Positions 1-8,927 of a stretch of DNA of 64,000 bases are shown here, one piece after another; position 1 is the stretch's first letter, and each line of letters begins with the position of its first letter. The notes beneath the pieces are model-generated. The model saw nothing but the letters and a program-made list of their open reading frames with translations, was not told the origin of the DNA and ran no database searches. The translations under genes were made by a program, and so were the position numbers. Origin of the DNA: Phaeacidiphilus oryzae TH49 (lineage in GTDB: Bacteria; Actinomycetota; Actinomycetes; Streptomycetales; Streptomycetaceae); contig NZ_JQMQ01000005.1 in assembly GCF_000744815.1 (NCBI RefSeq), positions 3,356,055 to 3,420,054 of the forward strand, read 5' to 3'.

Positions 1-408
1 GAGACCTGGCTGGACCGGGCCCGCCCGGGCGACGAGGACCCGCCGTGGATCGACTTCTACTCCCGGGACCGGCTGGCCGCCGACGCCGCCGAGTGCTACC
101 GGGACCTCGGAGTCCCAGGCAAGGTACGGCAGTTCACCGCGGCCGCGCTGGCCCGCCCGACCGAGGAGTTCGTCCGCTCGCACGGGCTGCGCCTGATCGT
201 CTCGGCCATCGCGGAACTGGACGCCGGGGAGCTGGACGCGGCGGTGGACGCGGGCAGCAGGGCGATCGAGGTGGCCGGCCGGATCTCCTCGCAGCGCACC
301 GACGAGTACGTCCACGCGATGCTGCGCCGGATGGAGCCGCACCGCGCCGAGCGCTCGGTGGCCGAACTCACCGAGCGCGCCCGGCTGGTGCTCGCCACCC
401 CCGCCTGA
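1..408 (+). CDS. C-terminal fragment of a regulator-like helical protein
   Basis: The window opens inside this gene; about 135 codons in frame 1 end at TGA 406-408. The fragment is rich in Ala, Glu and Arg. It has helix-forming segments and an ending ([20 protein letters not shown]) of the kind seen at the C-terminus of TPR-bearing helix-turn-helix regulators of Streptomyces. No DNA-binding part is visible because the N-terminus lies outside. The regulator assignment is inference from the tail pattern; the reading frame itself is well supported by codon bias. Confidence 0.55.
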   Translation, partial: ETWLDRARPGDEDPPWIDFYSRDRLAADAAECYRDLGVPGKVRQFTAAALARPTEEFVRSHGLRLIVSAIAELDAGELDAAVDAGSRAIEVAGRISSQRTDEYVHAMLRRMEPHRAERSVAELTERARLVLATPA

Positions 409-567
409 ACCGGGTGGGAGCGGTTCAGTGGTCGCGCCGACCGTCCCGGCGTAGCGCGAAACGCCTCTCACGTGGGACGATCACCGCCGTTCCGGGGGGA
501 GTCGGAGCGAGCGCGGTGCGGGCGCTGTGGGCGCGCGAGCGCGCGCGAGTGCGGAGGTGCGGCCAGG

Positions 568-1788
568 GTGGGTGTGGACTGCGAGGTCGCGGTCGTCGGC
601 GGAGGGATCGTGGGCCTCGCCACGGCGTACGCCATCGGCCGCCGGTCGCCCGGCACCCGGGTGGTGGTCCTGGAGAAGGAGCCGCGGCCGGCGGCCCACC
701 AGACCGGCCGCAACAGCGGGGTGATCCACAGCGGCCTCTACTACCGGCCGGGTTCGCTCAAGGCCAGGTACGCCGTGCGGGGCGCGCGCGAGATGGTCGC
801 CTTCTGCCGGGAGTACGGGGTTCCGCACGAGGTCACCGGAAAGCTCGTGGTCGCGGTGGACCGCGCCGAACTGCCCCGGCTGCACGCGCTGGCCCAGCGC
901 GGGCGGGACAACGGGATCCCGCTGCGCGAGCTGGGCGCCACCCAGATCGCCGACTACGAGCCGCGGGTGGCCGGCGTCGGCGCGCTGCATGTGGAGACCA
1001 CAGGCATCTGCGACTACGCGGCGGCGGCCGAGCGGATGGCCGAGCTGGCGGGCGAGCGGTACGGGATGCGGCTGCGCACCGGCAGCGCGGTGGAGGCGGT
1101 AGCCGTCCGCCCGGACGGGGTGACGGTGGTGACGGGCCTCGCCGAGCTGCGGGCCCGGGTGCTGGTCAACTGCGCCGGGCTGCAGAGCGACCGGGTGGCC
1201 CTGATGGCCGGATACCGCCCGCCGGTGCGGATCCTGCCGTTCCGCGGCGAGTTCTTCGAACTGGCCAAGGAGCGCAGGGAGCTGGTCCGCGGGCTGGTCT
1301 ACCCGGTGCCCGATCCGGCGCTGCCCTTCCTCGGCGTCCACCTCACCCGGGACGTCCACGGCGGCGTCCACGTCGGCCCGAACGCGGTCCCCGCGCTGGC
1401 CCGCGAGGGGTACGGCTGGACCACCGCCCGGCCGCGCGACCTCGCGGAGGAGGCCGCCTGGCCGGGCACCTGGCGGCTGGCCCGCCGGCACTGGCGGGCC
1501 GAACTGGCCGAGCTCCACCACTCGCTGTCCAAGCGGGCCTTCACCCGGGCCGTGCGCAGGCTGCTGCCGGAGATCGCGGCGGAGGACCTGGTGCCGGCCC
1601 CGGCCGGGGTGCGGGCGCAGGCGGTGACCCGGGACGGCGCCCTGCTGGACGACTTCGCCTTCGGCGAGCAGGAGCGCGCGGTGCACGTGCTGAACGCGCC
1701 CTCGCCCGCGGCGACCGCCTCGCTGCCGATCGGCCGCGAGGTGGCGGACCGGGCCCTGGCCGCGCTCGCCGCGCTGGAGGGGCGCTGA
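568..1788 (+). CDS. lhgO: L-2-hydroxyglutarate oxidase (FAD-dependent)
   Basis: A 406-residue FAD-dependent oxidoreductase that oxidises L-2-hydroxyglutarate to 2-oxoglutarate, a metabolite-repair role. The N-terminus has a Rossmann FAD motif GGGIVG (residues 11-16) and an acidic residue at the end of beta-2 (VVVLEKE). The GRNSGVIHSGLYY signature (47-59) is typical of LhgO. The GTG start at 568 is preferred over an upstream in-frame ATG at 472: GGAGG lies 10 nt before the GTG and the protein then starts right at the FAD fold. The gene stands alone, with about 120 nt to trmB. Confidence 0.85.
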   Translation: MGVDCEVAVVGGGIVGLATAYAIGRRSPGTRVVVLEKEPRPAAHQTGRNSGVIHSGLYYRPGSLKARYAVRGAREMVAFCREYGVPHEVTGKLVVAVDRAELPRLHALAQRGRDNGIPLRELGATQIADYEPRVAGVGALHVETTGICDYAAAAERMAELAGERYGMRLRTGSAVEAVAVRPDGVTVVTGLAELRARVLVNCAGLQSDRVALMAGYRPPVRILPFRGEFFELAKERRELVRGLVYPVPDPALPFLGVHLTRDVHGGVHVGPNAVPALAREGYGWTTARPRDLAEEAAWPGTWRLARRHWRAELAELHHSLSKRAFTRAVRRLLPEIAAEDLVPAPAGVRAQAVTRDGALLDDFAFGEQERAVHVLNAPSPAATASLPIGREVADRALAALAALEGR

Positions 1789-1891
1789 CGGGCCGCCCGC
1801 GGCCGGGGCTGCGGGCCCGGACCGGCCGCGCCGACGCCCTCCCAGCTGCGCTGACCCGCTCGGGCCCGCACCGCCCCCCGCCCGGCGCCCT

Positions 1892-1897
1892 TACACT
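1892..1897 (+). promoter_or_regulatory. -10 element of trmB
   Basis: TACACT ends 9 nt before the GTG of trmB, so transcription probably begins at or just before the start codon. No convincing -35 hexamer is seen. Confidence 0.4.
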
Positions 1898-1906
1898 TGT
1901 GTCATT

Positions 1907-2671
1907 GTGACCAGCGCCTTCCCCTCCACGCCCACGCCCGCCGCCCCGGACGTCCCGGATCACCAGCGGGTGCGCAGCTACCACCCGCGCCGCGGCCGGA
2001 TGACGGACGCCCAGCGCACCGCCATGGAGGCGCTCTGGCCGGTCTACGGCCGGGACATCGACGGCGAGCCGCTCGACCTCGCCGAGTTCTTCGGCTCGCC
2101 CCGCCCGGTGGTGCTGGAGATCGGCTTCGGGATGGGCGACGCGACCGCGGCGATGGCCGAGGCCGACCCCGGGACCGGGATCCTCGGCGTGGACATCCAC
2201 ACCCCGGGACACGGCAACCTCCTCCGGCTGGTCGCCGCCAAGGGCCTGGAGAACGTGCGGGTGGCCCAGGGCGACGCGGTGATCCTCCTCCGCGACATGC
2301 TCGAACCCGCCTCGCTGGCCGGCCTCCGGGTCTACTTCCCGGACCCGTGGCCGAAGAAGCGGCACCACAAGCGGCGGCTGATCCAGCCGGAGTTCCTGCG
2401 GCTCGCCGTCTCCCGACTGGCCCCCGGCGCGCTGGTGCACTGCGCCACCGACTGGGAGCCGTACGCCGAGCAGATGCTCGAGGTGCTCTCGGCCGAGCCG
2501 GGCCTGGTGAACGCGTACCCGGAGGGCGACGGCTGGGCGCCGCGCCCCGACTGGCGCCCGATGACCAAGTTCGAGCGCCAGGGCCTGGCCCGCGGCCATG
2601 TCGTCCGCGACCTGCTCTTCCGCCGGGCCGGGGGGCCGGCGCCGTCCGCTCCGCGGCGGCCGTCCGCCTGA
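1907..2671 (+). CDS. trmB: tRNA (guanine-N7-)-methyltransferase TrmB
   Basis: This enzyme transfers a methyl group from SAM to N7 of G46 in the variable loop of tRNAs. The 254-residue protein shows the class I SAM-binding motif EIGFG (71-75), an acidic ribose-binding region (GVDIH, about 94-98) and the family signature FPDPWPKKRH (144-153) with the catalytic Asp. The C-terminal ATDWEPYAEQ segment is also family-typical. Length is normal for actinobacteria, which carry a short disordered N-terminal extension. No Shine-Dalgarno sequence lies before the GTG and a -10 hexamer sits just upstream, suggesting a leaderless mRNA. Confidence 0.95.
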   Translation: MTSAFPSTPTPAAPDVPDHQRVRSYHPRRGRMTDAQRTAMEALWPVYGRDIDGEPLDLAEFFGSPRPVVLEIGFGMGDATAAMAEADPGTGILGVDIHTPGHGNLLRLVAAKGLENVRVAQGDAVILLRDMLEPASLAGLRVYFPDPWPKKRHHKRRLIQPEFLRLAVSRLAPGALVHCATDWEPYAEQMLEVLSAEPGLVNAYPEGDGWAPRPDWRPMTKFERQGLARGHVVRDLLFRRAGGPAPSAPRRPSA

Positions 2672-2716
2672 TTGTCCGGCTTATCGGTCCATCTGCCCGC
2701 TGAGGCACGCGAACGC

Positions 2717-2722
2717 TAGAGT
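2717..2722 (+). promoter_or_regulatory. -10 element of the PrsW-like gene, leaderless
   Basis: TAGAGT lies 6 nt before the GTG at 2729, so the start point would coincide with the start codon. The -35 region is weak. Confidence 0.45.
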
Positions 2723-2728
2723 CATACG

Positions 2729-4567
2729 GTGAGCAGCCCGCCACCCGGAGCACAGCCGGGTCCACTCGCGGAACAGCCGCAGCAGCCGTCGCCGTACCCG
2801 GTGCCCGCGCTGACCGCCGAGCAGCCCAAGTTCACGCTGCCCGCGCGGCTCAGGTACAAGGCGCGGCCGCGAGCCTGGCTGGAGAGCAGGGCGCTGCGGA
2901 TCGGCGCGGTCTTCACCGTCCTGGCCATCTGCGGAGCGGTGATCCTGGCCATCGTCCACCGCCAGACCGGCACCGAGGGCTTCCTGGTCGGGCTGGTGGT
3001 CGCGGTGCTGCCGGTGCCGCTGGTGCTCGGGGTGTTCCTGTGGATCGACCGGGTCGATCCGGAGCCGGTGCCCAACCTCCTCTTCTGCTTCGCCTGGGGG
3101 GCCTGCGCCGCCACCCTGATCGCGATCATCGCCAACAGCTGGACCACCGGGCTGCTGGTCAGTCATCAGGGCGCGGGCGGCCAGCAGGTCGGCGCGAGCT
3201 TCGTGGCCCCGCTGGTCGAGGAGACCTGCAAGGGCACCGCGATCCTGCTGCTCTTCCTGGTCCGCCGGCGGGACTTCGACGGGATCGTGGACGGCATCGT
3301 CTACGCCGGGTTCACCGCCACCGGCTTCGCCTTCACCGAGAACGTGCTGTACATCGGCCGCACGGTGCTGGAGGAGCACGCGGACGGCGGCGGGATAGGC
3401 ATCACCGTCTTCACCTTCCTCCTCCGCGAGGTGATGTCGCCGTTCGCCCACCCGCTCTTCACCGCGATGACCGGGGTCGGCTTCGGCCTGGCCGCGATAG
3501 CCCGCAGGCGGGCGCTGCGGATCCTGGCGCCGATCGGCGGCTGGGTGTGCGCGATGGTGATGCACGGCGCCTGGAACGGCTCCTCCGGCTTCGGCATCCT
3601 CGGCTTCCTCCTCGTCTACCTCTGCTTCATGCTGCCGGTCTTCTGCCTGATGGTCTGGCTGGTGCTGTGGGCGCGGAAGGACGAGCTGAAGGTGATCTCC
3701 CAGCAGCTCCCGGTGTACGCGTGGGCCGGCTGGCTGACCGCCCCCGAGCCGCTGGTCCTCTCCTCGATGGCGACCCGGCGGCACGCCCGCGACCTGGCCC
3801 GCTACACCCAGGGGCCGGTGGGCGAGCGGATCATGCGGGAGTACCAGGCCTTCGCCACCTCGCTGGCCTTCCTCCGGCAGAAGGCCGAGCGCGGCACCAC
3901 CCGCGGCACCGAGTTCACCGAGCGCGAGCAGGAGCTGCTGCACCATCTGTGGAGCCGCAAGGACCAGCTCTCGGAGGTCTTCGCGCAGGTCGGGGCGCGG
4001 GAGTGGTACCGCAGGCAGAACCGTGCCGCCTGGCCGCCGCCGATGCCGTACAACGCGCCGGTGCCGTACCCGGGCGGGCCGGGGCCGTACCCGGGCGGGC
4101 CGGGGCAGGCCGCCTTCCAGGCGATACAGGCGCAGCCGCCGTACTCTCAGCCGCAGCCGCACGGCGGGCCACCGCCCTACCGGCAGGCCGGCCACCCCGC
4201 CGGCTACCCGGCGGGCCCCGCCGAGCGCCGCCCGTGGTCCCCGCCGCACTCCGGCGGCCCGTACCCGCCGGCGCAGGCGTACGGCTACCCGCTGCCGCAG
4301 GCCCAGCCGCAGGCGCATCCGCAGCCGCTGCCGCTGCCGCAGGCCCAGCCGCAGCCGCCGACCCAGCCCGCCGACGCCTGGCCCCCGCCGCAGCAGGCCG
4401 AGCGCAGGGACGGCCGCCCGCCCGCGGCTGACGCTCCGTCAGCCGCCACCGCGCAGCCGGCCCGGCAGCGCGAGCCGGAGCCGGAGCCGGAGCACGAGCA
4501 CGAGCAGAAGCAGGACCGCCCCGCGCCGCCCCGCACCGGCGACCCCTTCGCCCCTCCGGCCCGCTGA
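2729..4567 (+). CDS. PrsW family intramembrane metalloprotease
   Basis: A 612-residue multi-pass membrane protein of the PrsW/CPBP superfamily, relatives of which cut membrane-bound regulators such as anti-sigma factors. Hydrophobic helices run from about residue 57 to 315. Conserved catalytic or metal-binding motifs are present: EETCK (164-168, the EExxK motif), FTEN (202-205), HPLFTA (from 241) and HGAWNG (near 277). After residue about 430 the protein becomes a long Pro/Gln/Gly-rich low-complexity tail followed by a charged end, presumably cytoplasmic. The substrate is unknown; no anti-sigma gene is adjacent. The start is GTG with no ribosome-binding site, consistent with a leaderless transcript. 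Confidence 0.85.
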   Translation: MSSPPPGAQPGPLAEQPQQPSPYPVPALTAEQPKFTLPARLRYKARPRAWLESRALRIGAVFTVLAICGAVILAIVHRQTGTEGFLVGLVVAVLPVPLVLGVFLWIDRVDPEPVPNLLFCFAWGACAATLIAIIANSWTTGLLVSHQGAGGQQVGASFVAPLVEETCKGTAILLLFLVRRRDFDGIVDGIVYAGFTATGFAFTENVLYIGRTVLEEHADGGGIGITVFTFLLREVMSPFAHPLFTAMTGVGFGLAAIARRRALRILAPIGGWVCAMVMHGAWNGSSGFGILGFLLVYLCFMLPVFCLMVWLVLWARKDELKVISQQLPVYAWAGWLTAPEPLVLSSMATRRHARDLARYTQGPVGERIMREYQAFATSLAFLRQKAERGTTRGTEFTEREQELLHHLWSRKDQLSEVFAQVGAREWYRRQNRAAWPPPMPYNAPVPYPGGPGPYPGGPGQAAFQAIQAQPPYSQPQPHGGPPPYRQAGHPAGYPAGPAERRPWSPPHSGGPYPPAQAYGYPLPQAQPQAHPQPLPLPQAQPQPPTQPADAWPPPQQAERRDGRPPAADAPSAATAQPARQREPEPEPEHEHEQKQDRPAPPRTGDPFAPPAR

Positions 4568-4688
4568 ACTCCCCGGAGCCGACCCGGAATCAGGCCTTCG
4601 CACCCCCCTGACCTGCCCGATTCCCGACTCTTCGGCATCTTCTCGCCGACCCTCCGCCGCGGTGGAACCTTTGCCACCGTTCGGCACG

Positions 4689-4716
4689 TTGACTCTCGTA
4701 ACCCGAGCGTTATCCG
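4689..4716 (+). promoter_or_regulatory. Sigma-70-type promoter upstream of the 4755 gene
   Basis: TTGACT (4689-4694), a 16-nt spacer and TATCCG (4711-4716) form a plausible vegetative promoter. It is followed by the ribosome-binding site AGGAGGG at 4741-4747, before the ATG at 4755. Confidence 0.5.
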
Positions 4717-4754
4717 GGAGACGTTGACGCCGACCGCGCCAGGAGGGTCCGCCC

Positions 4755-6455
4755 ATGCCTGACGGCACCTATCGCATGGTGGTCTGCACCGGCCACGGCC
4801 ACGCCGAGAGCATCGCCGTGGCCGAACAGCAGGTCAGGGACTGGCTCAAGGCCCAGCACTACGACTCCTGCCCGGAGTTCGCGGACGCGGACGACGGCCC
4901 GGCCCGCTACCGGGTCGGCGAGCAGGCCGTGCTGGACCGCGACGTGGGGGGCGGCCCGGGCACCGGCATACCCGCCTATGCCCGCTGGCGACTCCGCGAA
5001 TACACCCCCCAGGGCATCTGGCAGACCCTCCTCGTGCTGTGCACTCCGCCGGGCCGCAAGGGCCGCAGTTGGATCCGCCTGGACTCCGAACTGCTGCCCG
5101 CGCAGCGCGGCGGATCGCAGCCGGCGCCCGGCAAGGCCCCCGTACCGCGCCTGGCCCGCGGCCTGCTGGACCGCTTCCCCGCCGTCGACGGGCCGCACCG
5201 CGGGGCCGCCCGCGTCCATGCGATGTCCACCGTCATAGAGCCGGACGACGTCGACGAGGTGCTGGACGAGCTCTGCGACCCCGAGCGGCGGCTCCCGATC
5301 ATCGTCGCCTCCACGCCCTCCCGCACCGACTTCGACGAGTGGCTCTCCGGCACCGTCGACCCCGTCCTGCGCGGCTGCGCCGGCCTCGCCGTCCTCTACG
5401 CCCTCTCCCCGCGCGCCGAACGGGAGTTCAACCGCTCCCTGGAGCACCACCGGGTGTACGGCGGTGCGATACGCACCTATCTGCCGGGCATCGACCCGGC
5501 CTGGCCGGCCGAGGCGCAGCGCCACCGGGTGCTGGCCCGCCGCACCATCGACGAGGACATCAGGCGGGCCGCCGGGCTCGTCGCCTGGGTGCCGAGACGG
5601 CACGCCCTCGACCAGCCTCTGCCGGACGTCCACCTCGAACTCCCCGCCCTGGCCGTGCCGCCCTGCGCGGACTCCCCCGAGCTGCCGGACCTCCCGCCGG
5701 GCGCCCTCTTCGACAACGGGGAGGACCGGGCGGACGCCGGGGAGCGCCGCTCCCGCAACTCCGAACTCCAGGACATGCGGCGGCGGTTGCGCGAGGCGGA
5801 GCGGCAGGAGCAGCTGCTCGCCGCCGACTACGACGACCAGTACAGCGAGCTCAGCGACTCCCGCCGGGCGGTGCGCACGCTGCGCCGCCGGCTGCTCGCG
5901 GCCGGCCAGTCCGGCGACCCCTTCGCGCCCCCGTACGCGGACGAGGAGAGCACGGACGCGGCCGACCGCCCGCCCTCCTCCTTCGCCGAACTCCTGCCCA
6001 GGCTGGACGAGTTCGGCCTCCTCCAGTTCACCGGCGACGCCAAGGAGGCGCTGGACCTGGACGGCCAGACGGACCACCCCACCTGGGTGCGGATGACCTG
6101 GGACGCACTGCTCGCCCTCCAGGACTACGCGGAGGCGGCCGTGGCCGGCACCAGCGGCGGCGACTTCCGCTGGTGGTGCGAGAACACCCCGGGGGACTGC
6201 CATCCGTTCCCACCGCGCAAGGTCATCCGGGACGAGTCGCGGACGGTGAGCACCAACGCCAAGTGGAAGCGCGAGCGCCTCTTCCCGGTGCCGAGCGACG
6301 TGGACCCCACCGGCAGGGTCTTCATGGGCGCCCACCTCCGCATCGGCGGCGGCGGTACGGCGCCCCGGCTCCACTACCGGGACGACTGCTCCGGGACCGG
6401 GCGGATCTACCTCGGCTATATCGGCCTCCACCTGCACAACACCCGGACCAACTGA
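4755..6455 (+). CDS. Conserved uncharacterised three-part protein
   Basis: A 566-residue soluble protein of unknown function. Three parts can be seen. Residues about 1-310 are a mixed alpha/beta region with the segment LPIIVASTPS. About 335-380 is a charged, probably coiled-coil helix rich in Arg/Glu/Gln. About 400-566 is a compact C-terminal domain with GDFRWWCENTP, VSTNAKWKRERLFPV and a final IGLHLHNTRTN. The style of the C-terminal motifs recalls a family spread through actinomycetes, but I cannot name it. The start is firm: AGGAGGG lies 7 nt upstream and a promoter precedes it. There are no membrane segments or signal peptide. A role in sensing or defence is only a guess. Confidence 0.6.
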   Translation: MPDGTYRMVVCTGHGHAESIAVAEQQVRDWLKAQHYDSCPEFADADDGPARYRVGEQAVLDRDVGGGPGTGIPAYARWRLREYTPQGIWQTLLVLCTPPGRKGRSWIRLDSELLPAQRGGSQPAPGKAPVPRLARGLLDRFPAVDGPHRGAARVHAMSTVIEPDDVDEVLDELCDPERRLPIIVASTPSRTDFDEWLSGTVDPVLRGCAGLAVLYALSPRAEREFNRSLEHHRVYGGAIRTYLPGIDPAWPAEAQRHRVLARRTIDEDIRRAAGLVAWVPRRHALDQPLPDVHLELPALAVPPCADSPELPDLPPGALFDNGEDRADAGERRSRNSELQDMRRRLREAERQEQLLAADYDDQYSELSDSRRAVRTLRRRLLAAGQSGDPFAPPYADEESTDAADRPPSSFAELLPRLDEFGLLQFTGDAKEALDLDGQTDHPTWVRMTWDALLALQDYAEAAVAGTSGGDFRWWCENTPGDCHPFPPRKVIRDESRTVSTNAKWKRERLFPVPSDVDPTGRVFMGAHLRIGGGGTAPRLHYRDDCSGTGRIYLGYIGLHLHNTRTN

Positions 6456-6510
6456 GCTCGGGGGCCGGAGTTAGGGTCATCAGCGGATCACTCGCACTGG
6501 AGGTACCGTC

Positions 6511-6813
6511 ATGGCCCGTATCCCCTCGTCCCTGATCGCCGCAGGCGGCCTGCTCGGCGGCTACACCGTGGCCCGTACCACGAAGAAGCGCCAGCTCGGC
6601 GGGCTGGCCTTCGGCGCCGCGCTGGCCGCGGCGACCCCGCAGTGGCGCAAGGCCGCGGGCAACGCGGGCGCGGCGGCACTGGCCGGCCTCTCCGTCGGCG
6701 CCCTCGCCGTCTCCCACCCCCTGGCCAAGAAGATCGGCCCCTGGCCCGCGGTGGCCGCGGTCTCCACCGCCACCGCCGCCGCCTCCTGGCTCATCGCCGA
6801 CCGCAGGGCCTGA
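6511..6813 (+). CDS. Small hydrophobic protein, unknown function
   Basis: A 100-residue protein rich in Ala, Gly and Leu, with stretches that could form two or three short membrane helices (residues about 8-17, 28-40 and 52-100) separated by basic residues. A good ribosome-binding site (GGAGGT) precedes the ATG. It lies 55 nt after the 4755 gene and may be co-transcribed. A strong hairpin at 6835-6872 closes the unit. I recognise no family. Confidence 0.6.
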   Translation: MARIPSSLIAAGGLLGGYTVARTTKKRQLGGLAFGAALAAATPQWRKAAGNAGAAALAGLSVGALAVSHPLAKKIGPWPAVAAVSTATAAASWLIADRRA

Positions 6814-6834
6814 CCCAGCGGCAGGAAACAGACC

Positions 6835-6872
6835 GACGGCCCCGGTGTCGGGGGGTTTCCACCGGGGCCGTC
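6835..6872. terminator. Bidirectional terminator hairpin
   Basis: A perfect 13-bp stem (6835-6847 with 6860-6872; arm GACGGCCCCGGTG) with a 12-nt loop sits between convergent genes. It can serve the small hydrophobic protein on plus and the M23 gene on minus. Confidence 0.75.
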
Positions 6873-6950
6873 GGGATCGTGGGGGCGCGGGTCACCGCAG
6901 ACGGGATCGCGCCCGGAGAAAGAGAAGGAAGAACGAGCCGGCGAGAGCGG

Positions 6951-8036
6951 TCAGATCGACAGGCCGTGCCGGGCCAGCCACGCCGACGCGTCCTGCGGCT
7001 CCCCGCCGCCCGTCCGCACCTCGAGATGGAGGCGTGAGGACGCCAGCCCGCCGGTCGCCCCGACCCGCCCCACCGGCTGCCCCGCACTGACCGACCCGGT
7101 CCCGGCGACCGCGGCCAGGTGGCAGTACCAGATCTGCGTCCCGTCCCGGAGCGTCTGCACCACGCGGTACCCGTGCGAACCGGCCCAGGCCGCCGAGGTG
7201 ATCTCCCCGTCGCCGATGGCCCGGACGACCGTCCCCGACTTCGCCGCGATGTCCTTGCCCGGGTTGAGGTGCGACCAGTAGCCGGCGCGCGTGGCGACGG
7301 CCCGCCCCTCGCTCTTCTCGACCGGCGCCACCAGCTCTCCGACCTCGGAGGCCTCCGTCCCGGCCTCGGCCGCAGCCGCAGCCGCCACCGCGGTCCCGGA
7401 TGCGGAGTCGGCCGCCGCCGCGGACGCGGCCGCCCGCGCCCTCGCCTCCTCGGCCGCCCGCAGCCGCGCCTCCTGCGCACCGCGGTTCGCGGCCTCCGCG
7501 TGCCCGCTCAGCCGGGCGGCGAGCGCCAGCCCCGGATCCTGCCGATCCTCCTGCTGGGCAAGGGGGTTGGAGGCGGTGTCCTCCGCCGCGACGCCGGCCC
7601 GGCCGCCACCGGCGGCCGCCGAGGGCTCCGCCGCGTACGCGCTGGAGGCGGTCGCACCGCCCACCGCGGCCATCGCCGCCAGTCCGAGCATGGCCGCCGA
7701 TCCCGGCCGCGAGGCCCACCGCCGCCCCTGCGCGGGCACCTGGGCGCCCGGCGCGGAGTCCGGCGCGAAGCCCGGCCCGGTTCCGATTCCGATGCCGTCG
7801 AGGGCGTTGCGGGCGTCGAGGGCGGGATCGTGGTCCACCACGGGCAGCGCCTGCGTCGGCAGCGCCGCTCCTGCGGGGCCGGCCATCGCGGGGTCCTGGA
7901 CCATCAGCATCGGCCGGGTCGACGACCAGTCGCCCGACCCGTCGCCCGGCTCGTCAAAGCCCGTGGGACCCTCGGGAAGCACCTCGGTTCCGGCTGTCGC
8001 CGAATCGGCACCCCAGGTCACGCGGTACGACGCCAT
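6951..8036 (-). CDS. M23-family cell-wall peptidase, apparently catalytically degenerate
   Basis: A 361-residue protein with a long N-terminal region, a hydrophobic segment near residues 113-135 ending SSAYAAEP (an internal signal or anchor), an Ala-rich helical stretch and a C-terminal M23/LytM domain. The domain keeps HLNPGKD (in place of the usual HxxxD) and YCHL. The canonical HLH motif is changed to SSRLHLEV (R335-L336-H337), so the first catalytic His is Arg. M23 domains lacking this His are often regulators of amidases rather than enzymes. AGGAG precedes the ATG, and the 5' leader carries a c-di-AMP riboswitch, linking the gene to cell-wall remodelling. Confidence 0.85.
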   Translation of the reverse strand: MASYRVTWGADSATAGTEVLPEGPTGFDEPGDGSGDWSSTRPMLMVQDPAMAGPAGAALPTQALPVVDHDPALDARNALDGIGIGTGPGFAPDSAPGAQVPAQGRRWASRPGSAAMLGLAAMAAVGGATASSAYAAEPSAAAGGGRAGVAAEDTASNPLAQQEDRQDPGLALAARLSGHAEAANRGAQEARLRAAEEARARAAASAAAADSASGTAVAAAAAAEAGTEASEVGELVAPVEKSEGRAVATRAGYWSHLNPGKDIAAKSGTVVRAIGDGEITSAAWAGSHGYRVVQTLRDGTQIWYCHLAAVAGTGSVSAGQPVGRVGATGGLASSRLHLEVRTGGGEPQDASAWLARHGLSI

Positions 8037-8053
8037 GACGGCGTACTCCTCTC

Positions 8054-8212
8054 CTTCCGTTCGCCGACCGGGTTAGCTGACGGGTTCGGAGCGGGAAGGT
8101 CTCCTACCGCCTCCACCGTGCCCGCGGGCACGGCTTCCGCGGATTCACCCCAAGGACGTGGGTCCCCGGCTCTTCCGGACGCCGTCGACGGTTCGTCAAC
8201 TGCGCCCGGGCG
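8054..8212 (-). promoter_or_regulatory. ydaO/yuaA-type c-di-AMP riboswitch
   Basis: Read on the minus strand, the leader carries the conserved blocks of this riboswitch in order. These are GTTGACGAACC, then CCGGGGACCCA, then TTGGGGTGAATCC, then GAACCCGTCAGCTAACC followed by CGGTCGGCGAACGGAAGG. The aptamer ends just before the ribosome-binding site of the M23 gene, as is usual in Streptomyces, where it switches off wall-hydrolase genes when c-di-AMP is high. Outer boundaries are approximate. Confidence 0.9.
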
Positions 8213-8240
8213 ATTAGGCGATGCGGCACGGCGCCGTTCG

Positions 8241-8927
8241 TCGAACGGCCTGGCGACCGCGCTGCGTTATCAGAAGGTAATACTTCGCCGCCCCGATTCC
8301 AAGCGGTTCAAGGGGACTGATGTTCCGGATGTGGCGCGTCGTCCACCCCAGATGCCCCCAGAACCGGTCCGGTGTCACTCGCCGCACCCACCCTGACCAG
8401 CAACGAACTCCTGGCCCCCGGCCTCAAACCCGGGCTGCGAAATCCTTCACGCCCCGCTCGCGCGACCGCGCGCCCACCGCACCCAGAAGCACGGGCCGAC
8501 TACTCACCGTGGCCGCCCGACGCCTCGGCGGCGCTTCGACAGCACCCCGACAGCCCCCCACAAAAACGCGCACGGCCTCGCCAGGCCCGGGCAGCGCCAC
8601 GGCGAGGACGTACGCGAGGACCATGATCCACAGAAACCGCCGCCACGGCAACGGCCATACGTGCGAACGTTATCGGCCAGTCCCGTTCGGTACGCAGGGG
8701 TTCAGAGCAACCACGGAAGCGTCCGCGCCGGTTCCGCCACCGCGATTCCGGCCATCCGGTACGGGCGATTGCCTTGCCGGACACCGGAGCTGACGCTCCC
8801 TCGCAATCCAGCCCAAGCCCCGTCGCGAACGCGCAAGCCCCGCAACCGGCCGGCGGCCCGCAACGCCGCTCGCACGGCCTCGGCCGCCCCGCACGGCCCG
8901 GCCGCCCCCGCCGCTCCGGCCGTCCGC
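8241..8927. other. Intergenic region with no supported gene
   Basis: About 690 nt between the riboswitch and the end of the LuxR-type gene. It should hold the promoter for the riboswitch-controlled transcript (minus strand, beyond about 8215). A 75-codon minus-strand frame at 8424-8651 starts with a hydrophobic stretch but has no ribosome-binding site. Nothing else was recognised. Confidence 0.5.

Noticed and set aside
472-567. N-terminal extension of the L-2-hydroxyglutarate oxidase to the ATG at 472.
   Set aside because: The extra 32 residues are Arg/Gly-rich noise. GGAGG before the GTG at 568 and the FAD fold starting there favour the shorter form.
8424-8651. A 75-codon minus-strand frame starting with a hydrophobic stretch (FLWIMVLAYVLAVALPGPG).
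   Set aside because: It needs a TTG start, has no ribosome-binding site, and turns to Arg-rich noise after one helix. It could still be a small membrane peptide but support is too weak.
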